Positions 44,330-52,580 of a DNA stretch of 64,000 nucleotides are shown piece after piece. Positions within the stretch are counted from its first letter, which is position 1. Every line of letters starts with the position of its first letter. The position numbers and the translations under genes are program-made. The stretch is from contig NZ_JADEXS020000001.1 in NCBI RefSeq assembly GCF_015207005.2, forward strand, positions 8,641,001 through 8,705,000. The letters run 5' to 3'. The notes beneath the pieces were generated by a model. It did no database searches, was not told where the DNA came from, and saw nothing but the letters and a program-made list of their open reading frames with translations. The DNA is from Desmonostoc muscorum LEGE 12446. GTDB taxonomy: Bacteria > Cyanobacteriota > Cyanobacteriia > Cyanobacteriales > Nostocaceae.

Positions 44330-46744
44330 ATGGCACGTGAAGGGCTGGTAACACCCCTTCGCACCGCCCTGTATCAGGCTCAGACAGAGAACGTGCTGGT
44401 GCGGCAGGAAGACATTCAAATGGAACAGGGCGAACGAGCACGGCTGAATCTGGAGGTGCTGCCATTTCGCCCAGCCCTGACGAACACACTCTATTTTTTG
44501 GTGCTTTTTAATCCCATCTCGCCTTCTGCCCCTGCCTCTAACACGTTCACCAGTCCCGCAACAGTAGAAAACTTGGAGCCGGCAGACTTAGCGCGTGAGC
44601 TTGTAACGCTTCGTCAGGCCCTATCTGCTGCCACCCAACGCGAACTCTCGGCCCAAGCGCATCTGCAAGCGGTGATACAGGAGCAAAACCAACTCAACCA
44701 AAACTTACGCATAGCGAATGAAGAGATCCTATCGAGCAATGAGGAACTGCAAAGCACGAATGAAGAACTGCAAACGGCGAAGGAAGAAGTTCAAGCCACC
44801 AATGAAGAACTCTCGACGACCAATGAAGAACTGCGGAGTCGGAATCTGCAACAAAATCGAGACAATAGCGATCTCAACAACTTTATCGCCAGCATTAATA
44901 TCCCGATTGTGATGCTGACGAATGACTTAAGGATTCGCCGCTTTACACCAACCGCCCAGCGACTGTTCAATTTCATCCCCACCGATATCGGACGACCCTT
45001 GACTGACCTGCATGGCAATCTTGACGTTTCCCAGCTAGAACCGATGATTTTGGAGGTGTTGGAGACCCTGAATACAAAAGAACAAGAGATCCAAACAGAA
45101 GCCGGATACTGGTATAGCATCCGCATTCGCCCCTATCGCACCACTGAAAACCAAATTGACGGTGTGACAATGGTGCTACAGGATATTGATGCCCTCAAAC
45201 GCTACACCGCCAGCCTAGAGAGCGCTCGCAACTATGCAGAAACCATCATTGAGACGGTGCAAATCCCGCTAGTTGTGCTGGACGCTGATTTCCGGGTGAA
45301 TGCCGCAAATCGAGCGTTTTACGAGACATTTCACGTTTCTGAAGCTGAAACCATCCATAGGTTGCTGTTTGAATTAGGCAATGGGCAGTGGGATATTCCC
45401 GAACTGCGATCGATGTTGAACGGTATTCTGGCGGGTGAGCTTGCGGTGCAGGATTTTGAGGTCAATCATGATTTCGAGCAGATTGGGCATAAAAACATGC
45501 TGCTCAATGCGTGCAAACTGCACCGAGAAGACAACACAGAGATGATTTTGCTAGCGATCTCAGATGTTACCGAGCGCACGGCACGCCAGCAAGCTGAAGC
45601 GGCCAGTCGTGCCAAAGATGAATTTCTCTCAAATCTGTCCCATGAACTGCGAAATCCTCTCTCCTCGCTGCTGGGATGGGTGCAACTGCTCCGCAGCCGC
45701 AACTGCGACGAGGCAACAGTTGATCGCGCCTTAGCAGCCGTTGAGCAGAACGGTAGGCTACTCAATTACCTAATTGAAGATATTCTGGATACCTCTCGGA
45801 TCGCGAGTGGCAAGTTGCAATTGAATAGCCACCCGATCGACTTGAGCTTATTGGTTCAAGCTGCTCTCGATAGCGTTAACTTATCGGCGGTGGCAAAAAA
45901 TATTCAGTTAGTGTCATCGTTGAGTTCGATCGCCGTGCTGGGGGATGCCGAACGATTGCAGCAAGTGCTGGGGAACCTGCTCTCGAATGCGATCAAGTTT
46001 ACGCCTGCGGGTGGACGAGTAGACATCACGCTGTCGCAGGTTGACAACCAGGCGCAAATTCAAATCAGTGACACAGGAATTGGTATTCCAGCAGATTTAT
46101 TGCCACATATTTTCGAGCGGTTCTATCAGGGCGATTCCAGTACAATCAAAAGCAATCAAGGGCTAGGACTGGGCTTGGCCATCGTGCGGCATCTCATCGA
46201 GCTGCATGGTGGCACTGTGCTGGCAGAAAGTCCGGGCGAAGGACAAGGTGCCACACTGACTGTGCGGTTGCCGTTATACGTCCCGCCCCCAACCTCACCG
46301 CCGATTGTCGAACCGACGGTAGAAACATCTTTGGACGCTTCCCAAAATCTCCCCTCTCTAGAAGGCTTGCAGATCCTGGTGGTTGATGATCAGGTCGATG
46401 TGCTTTTACCCTTGCAGTTGATGCTAGAAACTTATGGGGCAGAGGTGCTGGCCGTAACGACTGCCAGAGCAGCCCTCTCTGCTCTCAGCGAAAGCCCTAA
46501 CCGCTATGATGTGCTGATTTCTGATCTCGGCTTGCCTGAAGAAGATGGCTACTTCCTGATTCAACAGGTGCGATCGCTCAGTGCGGCAGCCGGAGGACAA
46601 ATTCCGGCGATCGCGCTGACGGGCTATGCCAGTAAAGCAGAACAACAACGGGCGATGGAGGCTGGGTTTCAAATGCACATAGCTAAACCCTGCGATCTGG
46701 TTCAACTGCGTGCAATAGTTGCCGATTTGGCTAAACGAACTTAA
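44330..46744 (+). CDS. PAS-histidine kinase-receiver part of the split chemotaxis-type kinase
   Basis: This frame continues the broken gene; the ATG at 44330 lies inside the original coding sequence. It encodes the rest of a PAS region and a coiled coil made of NEEL repeats (ILSSNEELQSTNEELQ, about residues 125-175). Two PAS domains (about 180-295, 305-420) follow, then HisKA with the phosphoacceptor in NLSHELRNPLSSLLG (His about 438). Next are an HATPase domain ([31 protein letters not shown]) and a receiver (ILVVDDQVDVLL, phosphoacceptor in LISDLGLPEEDG). Whether the fragment is translated is unknown. No start signal is evident. Confidence 0.9.
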   Translation: MAREGLVTPLRTALYQAQTENVLVRQEDIQMEQGERARLNLEVLPFRPALTNTLYFLVLFNPISPSAPASNTFTSPATVENLEPADLARELVTLRQALSAATQRELSAQAHLQAVIQEQNQLNQNLRIANEEILSSNEELQSTNEELQTAKEEVQATNEELSTTNEELRSRNLQQNRDNSDLNNFIASINIPIVMLTNDLRIRRFTPTAQRLFNFIPTDIGRPLTDLHGNLDVSQLEPMILEVLETLNTKEQEIQTEAGYWYSIRIRPYRTTENQIDGVTMVLQDIDALKRYTASLESARNYAETIIETVQIPLVVLDADFRVNAANRAFYETFHVSEAETIHRLLFELGNGQWDIPELRSMLNGILAGELAVQDFEVNHDFEQIGHKNMLLNACKLHREDNTEMILLAISDVTERTARQQAEAASRAKDEFLSNLSHELRNPLSSLLGWVQLLRSRNCDEATVDRALAAVEQNGRLLNYLIEDILDTSRIASGKLQLNSHPIDLSLLVQAALDSVNLSAVAKNIQLVSSLSSIAVLGDAERLQQVLGNLLSNAIKFTPAGGRVDITLSQVDNQAQIQISDTGIGIPADLLPHIFERFYQGDSSTIKSNQGLGLGLAIVRHLIELHGGTVLAESPGEGQGATLTVRLPLYVPPPTSPPIVEPTVETSLDASQNLPSLEGLQILVVDDQVDVLLPLQLMLETYGAEVLAVTTARAALSALSESPNRYDVLISDLGLPEEDGYFLIQQVRSLSAAAGGQIPAIALTGYASKAEQQRAMEAGFQMHIAKPCDLVQLRAIVADLAKRT

Positions 46745-46829
46745 CGGCTTGCCATTACAAAAAAAATGGCGTTGCATAATTGAAGTATGAATTCAAGCGA
46801 TCGCTATGCAATGTCCAAGGTGTGGATCT

Positions 46830-47101
46830 AATACGGTTCAGTTAAGCCAAAAACCCTATAAACTGACGGTTATCACCCAATTGTACTGACATTGAATGCA
46901 ATTCAAAGAATTCTCACTGATCTCGCCTGCGATTGAACCAGGTACGGTTTTCAAAGCGTTAGAAACAGCTATCCCAGTAGTCAAAAAAACTAGAGCCAAA
47001 TTCCCTTCCAATAAACCGATACATAGAGGGCAATGCGCTAAATTAAAAACACTCACTTTTTCTATTCTTAATACCGCTTAGAGCTTAACCGAACCGTATT
47101 G
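46830..47101 (+). mobile_element. Deleted IS4-type insertion sequence remnant
   Basis: Both ends are present (AATACGGTTCAGTTAAG and CTTAACCGAACCGTATT) but only 272 bp remain. An open frame (46896-47081) starts MQFKEFSLISPAIEPGTVF like an IS4-family transposase N-terminus. It then passes to a basic tail (KFPSNKPIHRGQCAKLKTL) resembling a transposase C-terminus, so the middle has been deleted. It forms the right border of the larger element. It interrupts a short frame MQCPRCGSN that looks like the start of an IS1-type InsA gene (46806). Confidence 0.7.
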
Positions 47102-47271
47102 GGTGTTGACCACGAAAAGCAAGCGTTAGAGGTGGTTAAATTGATTGTATCGTAGTGGATTTTGAAGACGGGGAAGATAATGGCGATGATTGAATTGGGG
47201 CAGGCTGAGGTGTAAAGTGAAGATTGTGGAAATAAACGAACCGCCAAGACGCCAAGGACACCAAGAGTTGA

Positions 47272-47505
47272 ATGGCTAAACGCAAGAGTGCTTCTAGTTC
47301 TGATTCGATGGAAGGTTGGAATTATGAAGCGAAGGTTATTGAAATAGAGGGAATTATCGCTCGCATTGAGGCGGGTGAATTGGAATTGGAAGAGGTTTTT
47401 GACCAATTTGGCAAGGCTGTTGAGTATTTGCGTCAGTGCGAAAGTTTTTTGCAGCAGCGACAGCAGCAGGTGGATTTGTTGATTGAAACTTTGAGTGATG
47501 AATAA
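47272..47505 (+). CDS. xseB: Exodeoxyribonuclease VII small subunit
   Basis: The 77-residue product matches Xse[21 protein letters not shown] near residue 17, [19 protein letters not shown] near residue 41, and a Gln-rich helix. XseB binds the large subunit XseA to give active exonuclease VII. The pair is split here by the 5-kb element at 42130-47101; without it the genes would be about 450 bp apart on the same strand. Confidence 0.93.
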   Translation: MAKRKSASSSDSMEGWNYEAKVIEIEGIIARIEAGELELEEVFDQFGKAVEYLRQCESFLQQRQQQVDLLIETLSDE

Positions 47506-47834
47506 AACAGGAGTCAGGAGTTAGAATTCGTATGATTTGCAATAGAATCTATAAATTTATGGTGCGTTTTGTTTCAAATCATTGAATTAAGCATAATTAC
47601 TTCTTGACAAATAACCACTGACACAAAATAGAGGTGGCAGGACATTTTTTAGATTTTTTATGGTTTAATTGTTAAGTGGCTGGACAAAGTTACAGTCATT
47701 GCGAACGTCATAAAATGAAGTGAAGCAATCTAAACCCTTCTGATTAGTATATTTAGGTTTGCTATATTTGCAATGGCGCTGTGTAATTAATCATGTCCGA
47801 CTAGTATTCCTTGTAGTTTGTGCTGTGTTCTTTT
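47506..47834. other. Intergenic region, nothing recognised
   Basis: This AT-rich gap between xseB and the sucrose-phosphate phosphatase gene shows no palindrome or MITE of the families listed and no coding signal. Confidence 0.4.
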
Positions 47835-48605
47835 ATGAAACCGTTTCTTTTTGTAACTGATTTAGATCACACGCTAGTCGGCGACGACAAAGCGCTAAAG
47901 GAACTAAATCATGACCTAGAAAGGCATAGACAAGAACACGGAACAAAGATAGTTTATGCAACAGGGCGATCGATTACACTGTATCAGCAATTAACTTCAG
48001 AAAAATCGCTTTTAGAACCCGATGCGCTGATAAGTTCTGTAGGCACTGAAGTATATTTAGACAAGGATAGTCAAACTCCTGACCTAGAATGGTCTACAAA
48101 GTTGTCGGTTGGTTGGAACCGTGAATTAATTGTAGATATAGCTGCAAATTTTGATAATGAACTGACTCTTCAGCAAGAATCTGAACAGCGTCCGTTTAAG
48201 GTTAGTTATATCATCGAAGAAGCCGCAGCAAAAGAAGTTTTACCTCAGCTGAAGTTATTATTAGAAAGCCAGAATCTCAAGTTCAATATAATATACAGTG
48301 GCAGCCAAGACCTAGACATTTTACCGCTTTATGCAGATAAAGGTCTAGCAGTAAAGTATATACAGGAAAAATTGGGATTTTTTCCTGAGAGAACAGTTGT
48401 TTGTGGAGATTCTGGTAATGATATTGCTCTATTTAGCGTGGGAGAAGAACGCGGTATTATTGTAGGAAATGCTCGTTCTGAATTAATTGAGTGGCATAGA
48501 AATAATCAAACTGAGTATCGATATTTAGCTAAGGCTTTCTATGCGAATGGTATTATGGAAGGCTTACACTATTTTAAATTTATTGATAAACCAGTCACTA
48601 AGTAG
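47835..48605 (+). CDS. spp: Sucrose-phosphate phosphatase
   Basis: This HAD-superfamily enzyme (256 residues from the ATG at 47835) removes phosphate from sucrose-6F-phosphate, the last step of sucrose synthesis. Motif I is LFVTDLDHTLVGDD with the nucleophile Asp, motif II lies in YATGRSITLY, and motif III/IV in VVCGDSGNDIALF. The cap domain resembles plant and cyanobacterial SPP. An ATG five codons upstream (47820 frame) is less likely. A palindrome on gcgtacagctgtacgc follows directly after the stop. A decayed second copy lies 640 bp downstream. Confidence 0.9.
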   Translation: MKPFLFVTDLDHTLVGDDKALKELNHDLERHRQEHGTKIVYATGRSITLYQQLTSEKSLLEPDALISSVGTEVYLDKDSQTPDLEWSTKLSVGWNRELIVDIAANFDNELTLQQESEQRPFKVSYIIEEAAAKEVLPQLKLLLESQNLKFNIIYSGSQDLDILPLYADKGLAVKYIQEKLGFFPERTVVCGDSGNDIALFSVGEERGIIVGNARSELIEWHRNNQTEYRYLAKAFYANGIMEGLHYFKFIDKPVTK

Positions 48606-48630
48606 GGGCGTACAGCTGTACGCCCCTACA
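48604..48630. repeat. Dispersed palindrome after spp
   Basis: A near-perfect palindrome built on ggggcgtacagctgtacg begins at the spp stop codon, with the same core as at 5374-5401. It could act as a transcript 3' end, although no T run follows. Confidence 0.7.
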
Positions 48631-48706
48631 GCCGATTTAGTTGTTGCCGAGATTTTATGAATTTGTGTTATTTCACAACTTGATGTCTTTATTGTTTTTC
48701 TGAAAG

Positions 48707-49045
48707 TATAGCGGTTCCCATTCAGATGCAGTAGAACATCATATCGCAAGGTGTAGGGGCACGGCAGTGCCCAGTGGTGTCAACTTAACTCGAAACCCTT
48801 GTCCAGAAAGGATATTGAGTTCATTTACTCACCGCGTTACCCCACCCTAACCCTCCCCTTGTAAAGGGGAGGGAACTGGATTTCCTTGTAAAGAGGAGGG
48901 AACTGGATTTCTTTTTCCCCCCAATCCATCGGGGGATTAAGGGGGGTAAAGCGTATGTAGGACAAGCATTTGAGTTTAAGTTGACACCTATGGGCACTGC
49001 CGTGCCCCTACAGGTCTAACTCACGGTTGTGGGGAAAGGCTATAT
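48707..49045. repeat. Family 4 palindromic repeat interrupted by a family 2 MITE
   Basis: The outer unit matches the 29.2-kb tandem copies: cattcagatgcagtagaac and atatcgcaaggtgtagggg on the left, and cgtgcccctacaggt with an end at ctatat on the right. Its central palindrome is split exactly in the middle by the inserted element at 48772-48992. Confidence 0.75.
48772..48992. mobile_element. MITE, family 2 copy 1 (inserted in palindrome centre)
   Basis: The 221-bp element has ends of the form CAGTGGTGTCAACTTAA / TTAAGTTGACACCTATG, with further imperfect pairing inward (cccttgtcc / ggacaagca). It is flanked by 9-bp direct repeats GGCAGTGCC (48763-48771) and GGCACTGCC (48993-49001), with one difference. 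The duplicated 9 bases are the exact centre of the host palindrome. The interior contains cctccccttgtaaagggga type repeats. No gene is present. Confidence 0.8.
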
Positions 49046-49065
49046 CCAAACACGAACAAGTATTA

Positions 49066-49165
49066 GGGACTTCCAAGGAAAAAAATATTCCATAGTAAGG
49101 GCGCACAGCTGTGCTACCCGAAAAATGTACAAATAATTTGGGATAATTTATTTTCTGGAAGTCCC
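49066..49165. repeat. MITE, family 1 copy C (TTA target duplication)
   Basis: The 100-bp element runs from GGGACTTCCA to TGGAAGTCCC and is flanked by TTA on both sides (49063-49065 and 49166-49168). It is the inverted counterpart of copy B: aaggaaaaaaatattcc on the left and ataatttattttctgg on the right. The core carries gcgcacagctgtgc. Confidence 0.8.
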
Positions 49166-49247
49166 TTATTAGTTATAAATAAATATCTTGAGTTAGTCGC
49201 CTCACATTTTGTGGCACAAGTGAGTTTTTTCTTACTAAAAAACCCAT

Positions 49248-49605
49248 ATGCCAAGAGACATACCACAACTTGGGGCAGATTTGGAGAAATATAAATTAAA
49301 TGTAAAGTTAATCTACAGTTGCAGAATAGACCTTGACATTGTACCCCTTACCAGCGATAAAGGTCAAGCAATGCAATTTCTGCACCAAAAGTGGAAATTT
49401 GCAGCGGAACAAACAGTTGTCTGTGGTAATTAATGATATTGCTTTATTTGCTGTAGGCAACGAAAGGGGAATCATAGTCGGTAATGCTTGAAAAGAGTTA
49501 CTCCAGTGGCACAACGAGTATCCGACTGACTATCGTTACCTAGCACAAGATTTTTGTGCAGGTGGAATTCTGGAAGGATTAAAATATTTTGGTATTTTAA
49601 AATGA
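49248..49605 (+). pseudogene. Decayed C-terminal copy of sucrose-phosphate phosphatase
   Basis: The sequence aligns with the second half of the intact gene at 47835. DLDIVPLTSDKGQAMQFL matches DLDILPLYADKGLAVKYI. A small deletion then removes most of the GDSG motif and shifts the frame, after which NDIALFAVGNERGIIVGNA is read. A TGA replaces a codon there, and the tail [20 protein letters not shown] ends at 49605. The final TGA overlaps the ruvA ATG. It lacks the N-terminal nucleophile region, so it cannot be functional. Confidence 0.88.
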
Positions 49606-50240
49606 TTAGCTATCTCAAAGGAATCGTTGCTGGTATTCAAACAATTGGTAATCGGGCTGTTCTGACTCTGGAAGTGAATGGCTTGGGGTATGATTTGCAA
49701 GTTCCTCAACGCTTAGCAAACCAGTTACCAGATTCAGGAGGAGTGGCGCAAATTTTTACCCATTTCCAAATTCGGGAAGAAGTGCCGTTCCTCTATGGCT
49801 TTGCTTCTCCAGCCGAACGCGATTTATTTCGCCACTTGTTGACGGTTAGTGGTGTTGGTGCAGCCTTAGCGATCGCACTCCTGGATACTTTGGAACTACC
49901 AGATTTAGTCCAAGCAGTGATCGCTGGCAATACCCAAATCTTAATTCAAGCCCCCGGTGTGGGCAAAAAGATTGCCGAACGCATCTGTTTAGAACTGAAA
50001 AGCAAATTGATTGAGTGGCGCAAATCAGCTGGCTTCTTCGTCGCCACAGGCGGCCCTGCACCGGGAATTCTCGAAGAAGTGCAAATGACGCTGTTTGCTT
50101 TGGGGTATACTGCCCATGAAGTCAGTCACGCCTTGCATGTGGTGAGTGAAGACATCGGATTACCAAAAGACGCCTATGTAGAAGATTGGATTAAACAAGC
50201 GATCGCTCATCTCAGTAGTAGCGAACAAGTTGGTCATTAG
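49602..50240 (+). CDS. ruvA: Holliday junction DNA helicase subunit RuvA
   Basis: RuvA (212 residues from the ATG at 49602) binds four-way junctions and loads RuvB. The OB-fold N-terminus is [13 protein letters not shown]. Two helix-hairpin-helix motifs follow: [16 protein letters not shown] near residue 76 and [18 protein letters not shown] near residue 111. The C-terminal domain III starts near residue 150 ([17 protein letters not shown]). The open frame extends 16 codons upstream through the spp pseudogene, but that is not RuvA sequence. ruvA is not next to ruvB or ruvC here. Confidence 0.96.
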   Translation: MISYLKGIVAGIQTIGNRAVLTLEVNGLGYDLQVPQRLANQLPDSGGVAQIFTHFQIREEVPFLYGFASPAERDLFRHLLTVSGVGAALAIALLDTLELPDLVQAVIAGNTQILIQAPGVGKKIAERICLELKSKLIEWRKSAGFFVATGGPAPGILEEVQMTLFALGYTAHEVSHALHVVSEDIGLPKDAYVEDWIKQAIAHLSSSEQVGH

Positions 50241-50352
50241 TCATTTGTCATTGGTCATTAGTCATTAGTCATTTGTCATTTGTGATTAGTTTTTCTTTGC
50301 GTCCCCACTTCTCCCTCATCTCCCTCATCTCCCTCATCTCCCTCATCTCCCA
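50237..50352. repeat. Simple repeats between ruvA and bioF
   Basis: Units of the type cattagtcatttgt repeat about five times at 50237-50290. Four 9-bp units ctccctcat follow at 50308-50348. Both are typical low-complexity tracts of this genome and leave little room for a bioF promoter. Confidence 0.7.
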
Positions 50353-50361
50353 CTCCCCTCT

Positions 50362-51573
50362 ATGCCCACTGACCCTTATGCTTGGATAGAAAAATCTCTG
50401 GCAACTATTCATCGGGCTGACTGGTATCGATCAGTACAAACTATCGACGGTCGGTCTGGTGCAACGGTGGTTTTAGCTGGGCAAGAGGTAATTAATTTTG
50501 CCAGTAATGATTATTTGGGATTGGCTGGGGATGAACGTTTGATGGCAGCGGCGATCGCTGCCATTGAGGAATTTGGTACTGGTAGTACTGGTTCCAGATT
50601 ACTCAGTGGACACAGGGAATTGCACAGGGAGTTAGAAAAGGCGATCGCATCTACCAAACAAACTGAAGATGCTTTGGTATTTAGTTCCGGGTATCTAGCT
50701 AATTTGGGTGCAATTACTGCCCTTGTGGGCAAGCGTGATTTAATTTTATCTGACCAATACAATCATTCCAGTCTGAAAAATGGGGCGATTCTCAGCGGTG
50801 CAGCAGTGGTGGAATATCCGCACTGTGATGTTGTAGCACTGAAAACGCAGTTGAGTCAGCAGCGGCAAAATTACCGACGCTGTTTGATTCTGACTGATAG
50901 TGTCTTCAGCATGGATGGCGATTTATGTCCAATGCTGGCACTGTTGGATATCGCTGATGAATTTGGCTGTATGCTGCTAGTTGATGAAGCTCATGCCACT
51001 GGCGTACTCGGAAAAACTGGTGCTGGATGTGTTGAGCATTTTGGGTGTACGGGAAAGCCGTTAATTCAAATTGGTACTTTGAGTAAAGCTTTGGGTAGTT
51101 TGGGCGGATATGTAGCGGGAAGTAGTGCCTTAATTGACTTTTTGCGGAATCGGGCACCCAGTTGGATTTACACCACTGGGCTTTCACCTGCTGATACAGC
51201 CGCAGCTTTAGCAGCAATCAAGATAGTCCAACAAGAGCCGCAACGCCGTGCCCAATTGTGGGAGAATGTGCGTTATTTGAAAACCTTGCTCGAACGGCTA
51301 CCTAATCTCAAATTACTGCCTTCGGAATCACCTATACTATGTTTTCAATTGCCTAACGCCACAGATGCCCTAAAAGCTGGAAAGTACCTCAGAGAGGCTG
51401 GCATTTTTGCCCCAGCAATTCGTCCCCCCACAGTACCCACAAGTCGCATCAGAATATCTGTCATGGCAACTCATGAAGCAGGACATATTGAAAAATTGCT
51501 AGGAGTGGTGAAGGAGGGGAGTGGGGAGTGGGGAGTGGGGAGTGGGGCATGGGGCATGGGGGCAGAAAATTAG
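50362..51573 (+). CDS. bioF: 8-amino-7-oxononanoate synthase
   Basis: BioF condenses pimeloyl-ACP/CoA with L-alanine in biotin synthesis, using PLP. The 403-residue product has [12 protein letters not shown] near residue 46, [13 protein letters not shown] near residue 72, [10 protein letters not shown] near residue 206 and the PLP lysine in [12 protein letters not shown] near residue 238. The last about 18 residues ([19 protein letters not shown]) are encoded by a ggggagt heptamer tract (51517-51565), so the gene end has been replaced or extended by simple repeat. The array of hairpin repeats begins right after the stop. Confidence 0.93.
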   Translation: MPTDPYAWIEKSLATIHRADWYRSVQTIDGRSGATVVLAGQEVINFASNDYLGLAGDERLMAAAIAAIEEFGTGSTGSRLLSGHRELHRELEKAIASTKQTEDALVFSSGYLANLGAITALVGKRDLILSDQYNHSSLKNGAILSGAAVVEYPHCDVVALKTQLSQQRQNYRRCLILTDSVFSMDGDLCPMLALLDIADEFGCMLLVDEAHATGVLGKTGAGCVEHFGCTGKPLIQIGTLSKALGSLGGYVAGSSALIDFLRNRAPSWIYTTGLSPADTAAALAAIKIVQQEPQRRAQLWENVRYLKTLLERLPNLKLLPSESPILCFQLPNATDALKAGKYLREAGIFAPAIRPPTVPTSRIRISVMATHEAGHIEKLLGVVKEGSGEWGVGSGAWGMGAEN

Positions 51574-51599
51574 ACTTCAAAGATTTATTAACGGAGTTC

Positions 51600-51911
51600 A
51601 AAGACTCGTCAGCGAGTATCAAAGACTCGTCAGCGAGTATCAAAGACTCGTTCACGAGTATCAAAGACTCGTTCACGAGTATCAAAAACTCGTCAGCGAG
51701 TATCAAAGACTCGTCGGCGAGTATCAAAGACTCGTCGGCGAGTATCAAAGACTCGTTCACGAGTATCAAAGACTCGTTCACGAGTATCAAAGACTCGTCA
51801 GCGAGTATCAAAGACTCGTCGGCGAGTATTAAAGACTCATTCACGAGTATCAAAGACTCGTTCACAAGTATCAAAGACTCGTCGGCGAGTATCAAAGACT
51901 CGTTCACAATG
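51600..51911. repeat. Fifteen-unit 21-bp tandem array of potential hairpins
   Basis: The unit is aaagACTCG-NNNN-CGAGTatc with exact 21-bp phasing from 51604 to 51898 and no indel. ACTCG and CGAGT pair, and the four-base loop is one of TCAG, TTCA or TCGG. Loop order is TCAG x2, TTCA x2, TCAG, TCGG x2, TTCA x2, TCAG, TCGG, TTCA x2, TCGG, TTCA. Units 12 and 13 have one stem mutation each. A degenerate unit precedes the array (51579-51599). All three plus frames are open only because the period is a multiple of three. Confidence 0.92.
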
Positions 51912-51946
51912 CCCAATGCCCACTGCCCACCACTGCCCACTGCCTT

Positions 51947-52414
51947 TCACAAAACTGGTAATTGATTAAACAAGACCCAATAAAAACCAAGTTGTTGGAC
52001 TGCTTGGTTGAATTGTTCAAAATCCACAGGTTTGACGATGTAGCTATTCACCCCAAACTGGTAGCTGTCGATCATGTCTCGGTCTTCGGCGGAAGAGGTC
52101 AGTACTACAACCGGAATCATTTGTGTACGTGGATCGGACTTGAGTTGCCGTAAAACTTCTAATCCGCTGATCTTTGGCAGTTTCAAATCCAGTAAAATGA
52201 CTTTGGGTTGATTCGTCATGGTGCGGTGGGCATAGTCTCCCTGACAAAAAATAAAATCTAGGGCTGCTGCTCCGTCCTCAAGCAGTTGAACTTGATTGCC
52301 AATTCTGCCGCGACGCAATGCCCGAATGGTTAGTTCGGCATCAGCACGATTATCTTCCACTAAGAGAATGGAAATTGGTTGCTCGGAAGATGGGTCAGTG
52401 GGTTGGTCAATCAT
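51947..52414 (-). CDS. Stand-alone response regulator (Rcp1-like)
   Basis: The 155-residue product is one receiver domain. It has acidic pocket residues in ILLVEDNRADAELT near residue 16, the phosphoacceptor Asp in KVILLDLKLPKISGLE near residue 75, a Thr/Ser switch in VVVLTSSAEDRD and Lys in SYIVKPVDFEQF. The insertion around YAHRTMTNQP is typical of the Rcp1 subfamily that serves phytochrome-type kinases. The large kinase gene directly upstream (53065-59307, same strand) has a matching phytochrome-like HisKA domain, so they are likely partners. Confidence 0.9.
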   Translation of the reverse strand: MIDQPTDPSSEQPISILLVEDNRADAELTIRALRRGRIGNQVQLLEDGAAALDFIFCQGDYAHRTMTNQPKVILLDLKLPKISGLEVLRQLKSDPRTQMIPVVVLTSSAEDRDMIDSYQFGVNSYIVKPVDFEQFNQAVQQLGFYWVLFNQLPVL

Positions 52415-52580
52415 GGGTTATACCATTTCACCAAAATCTTGATGTATAGCAAGGGACTGGGGACTGGGGACTGGTGACTGGGTGAAAAGTCTTTTTGTGT
52501 CTAGGTTTTATCATCTGTTAATGTCCTAACCACCAAGGCTTTTGCTATATATACATTTTCCGTAGGGGCGCACAGCTGTG

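Larger units (their letters stand above)
42130..47101. mobile_element. Composite-like transposable element carrying a sensor kinase gene
   Basis: The outer ends are CAATACGGTTCAGTTAAG (42130) and its inverted form CTTAACCGAACCGTATTG (ending 47101), with 17 of 18 bases matching. They are flanked by an exact 10-bp direct repeat GGTGTTGACC (42120-42129 and 47102-47111). A 10-bp duplication is typical of IS4-type transposition. The first 70 bp are homologous to the left end of the short IS remnant at 46830. The cargo is a CheB-CheR-PAS-histidine kinase-REC gene. The element separates xseA from xseB. Confidence 0.8.

Noticed and set aside
51600..51911. Possible CRISPR array
   Set aside because: Units are contiguous 21-bp repeats with no unique spacers; only four loop bases vary, among three fixed sequences. 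No cas gene is present.
51461..51965. Long open frames across the 21-bp array (e.g. SSASIKD, QRLVSEY or ESLILAD repeats)
   Set aside because: The unit has no stop in several frames and its period is a multiple of three, so open frames arise automatically. They begin inside bioF or end in simple repeat and lack start signals.
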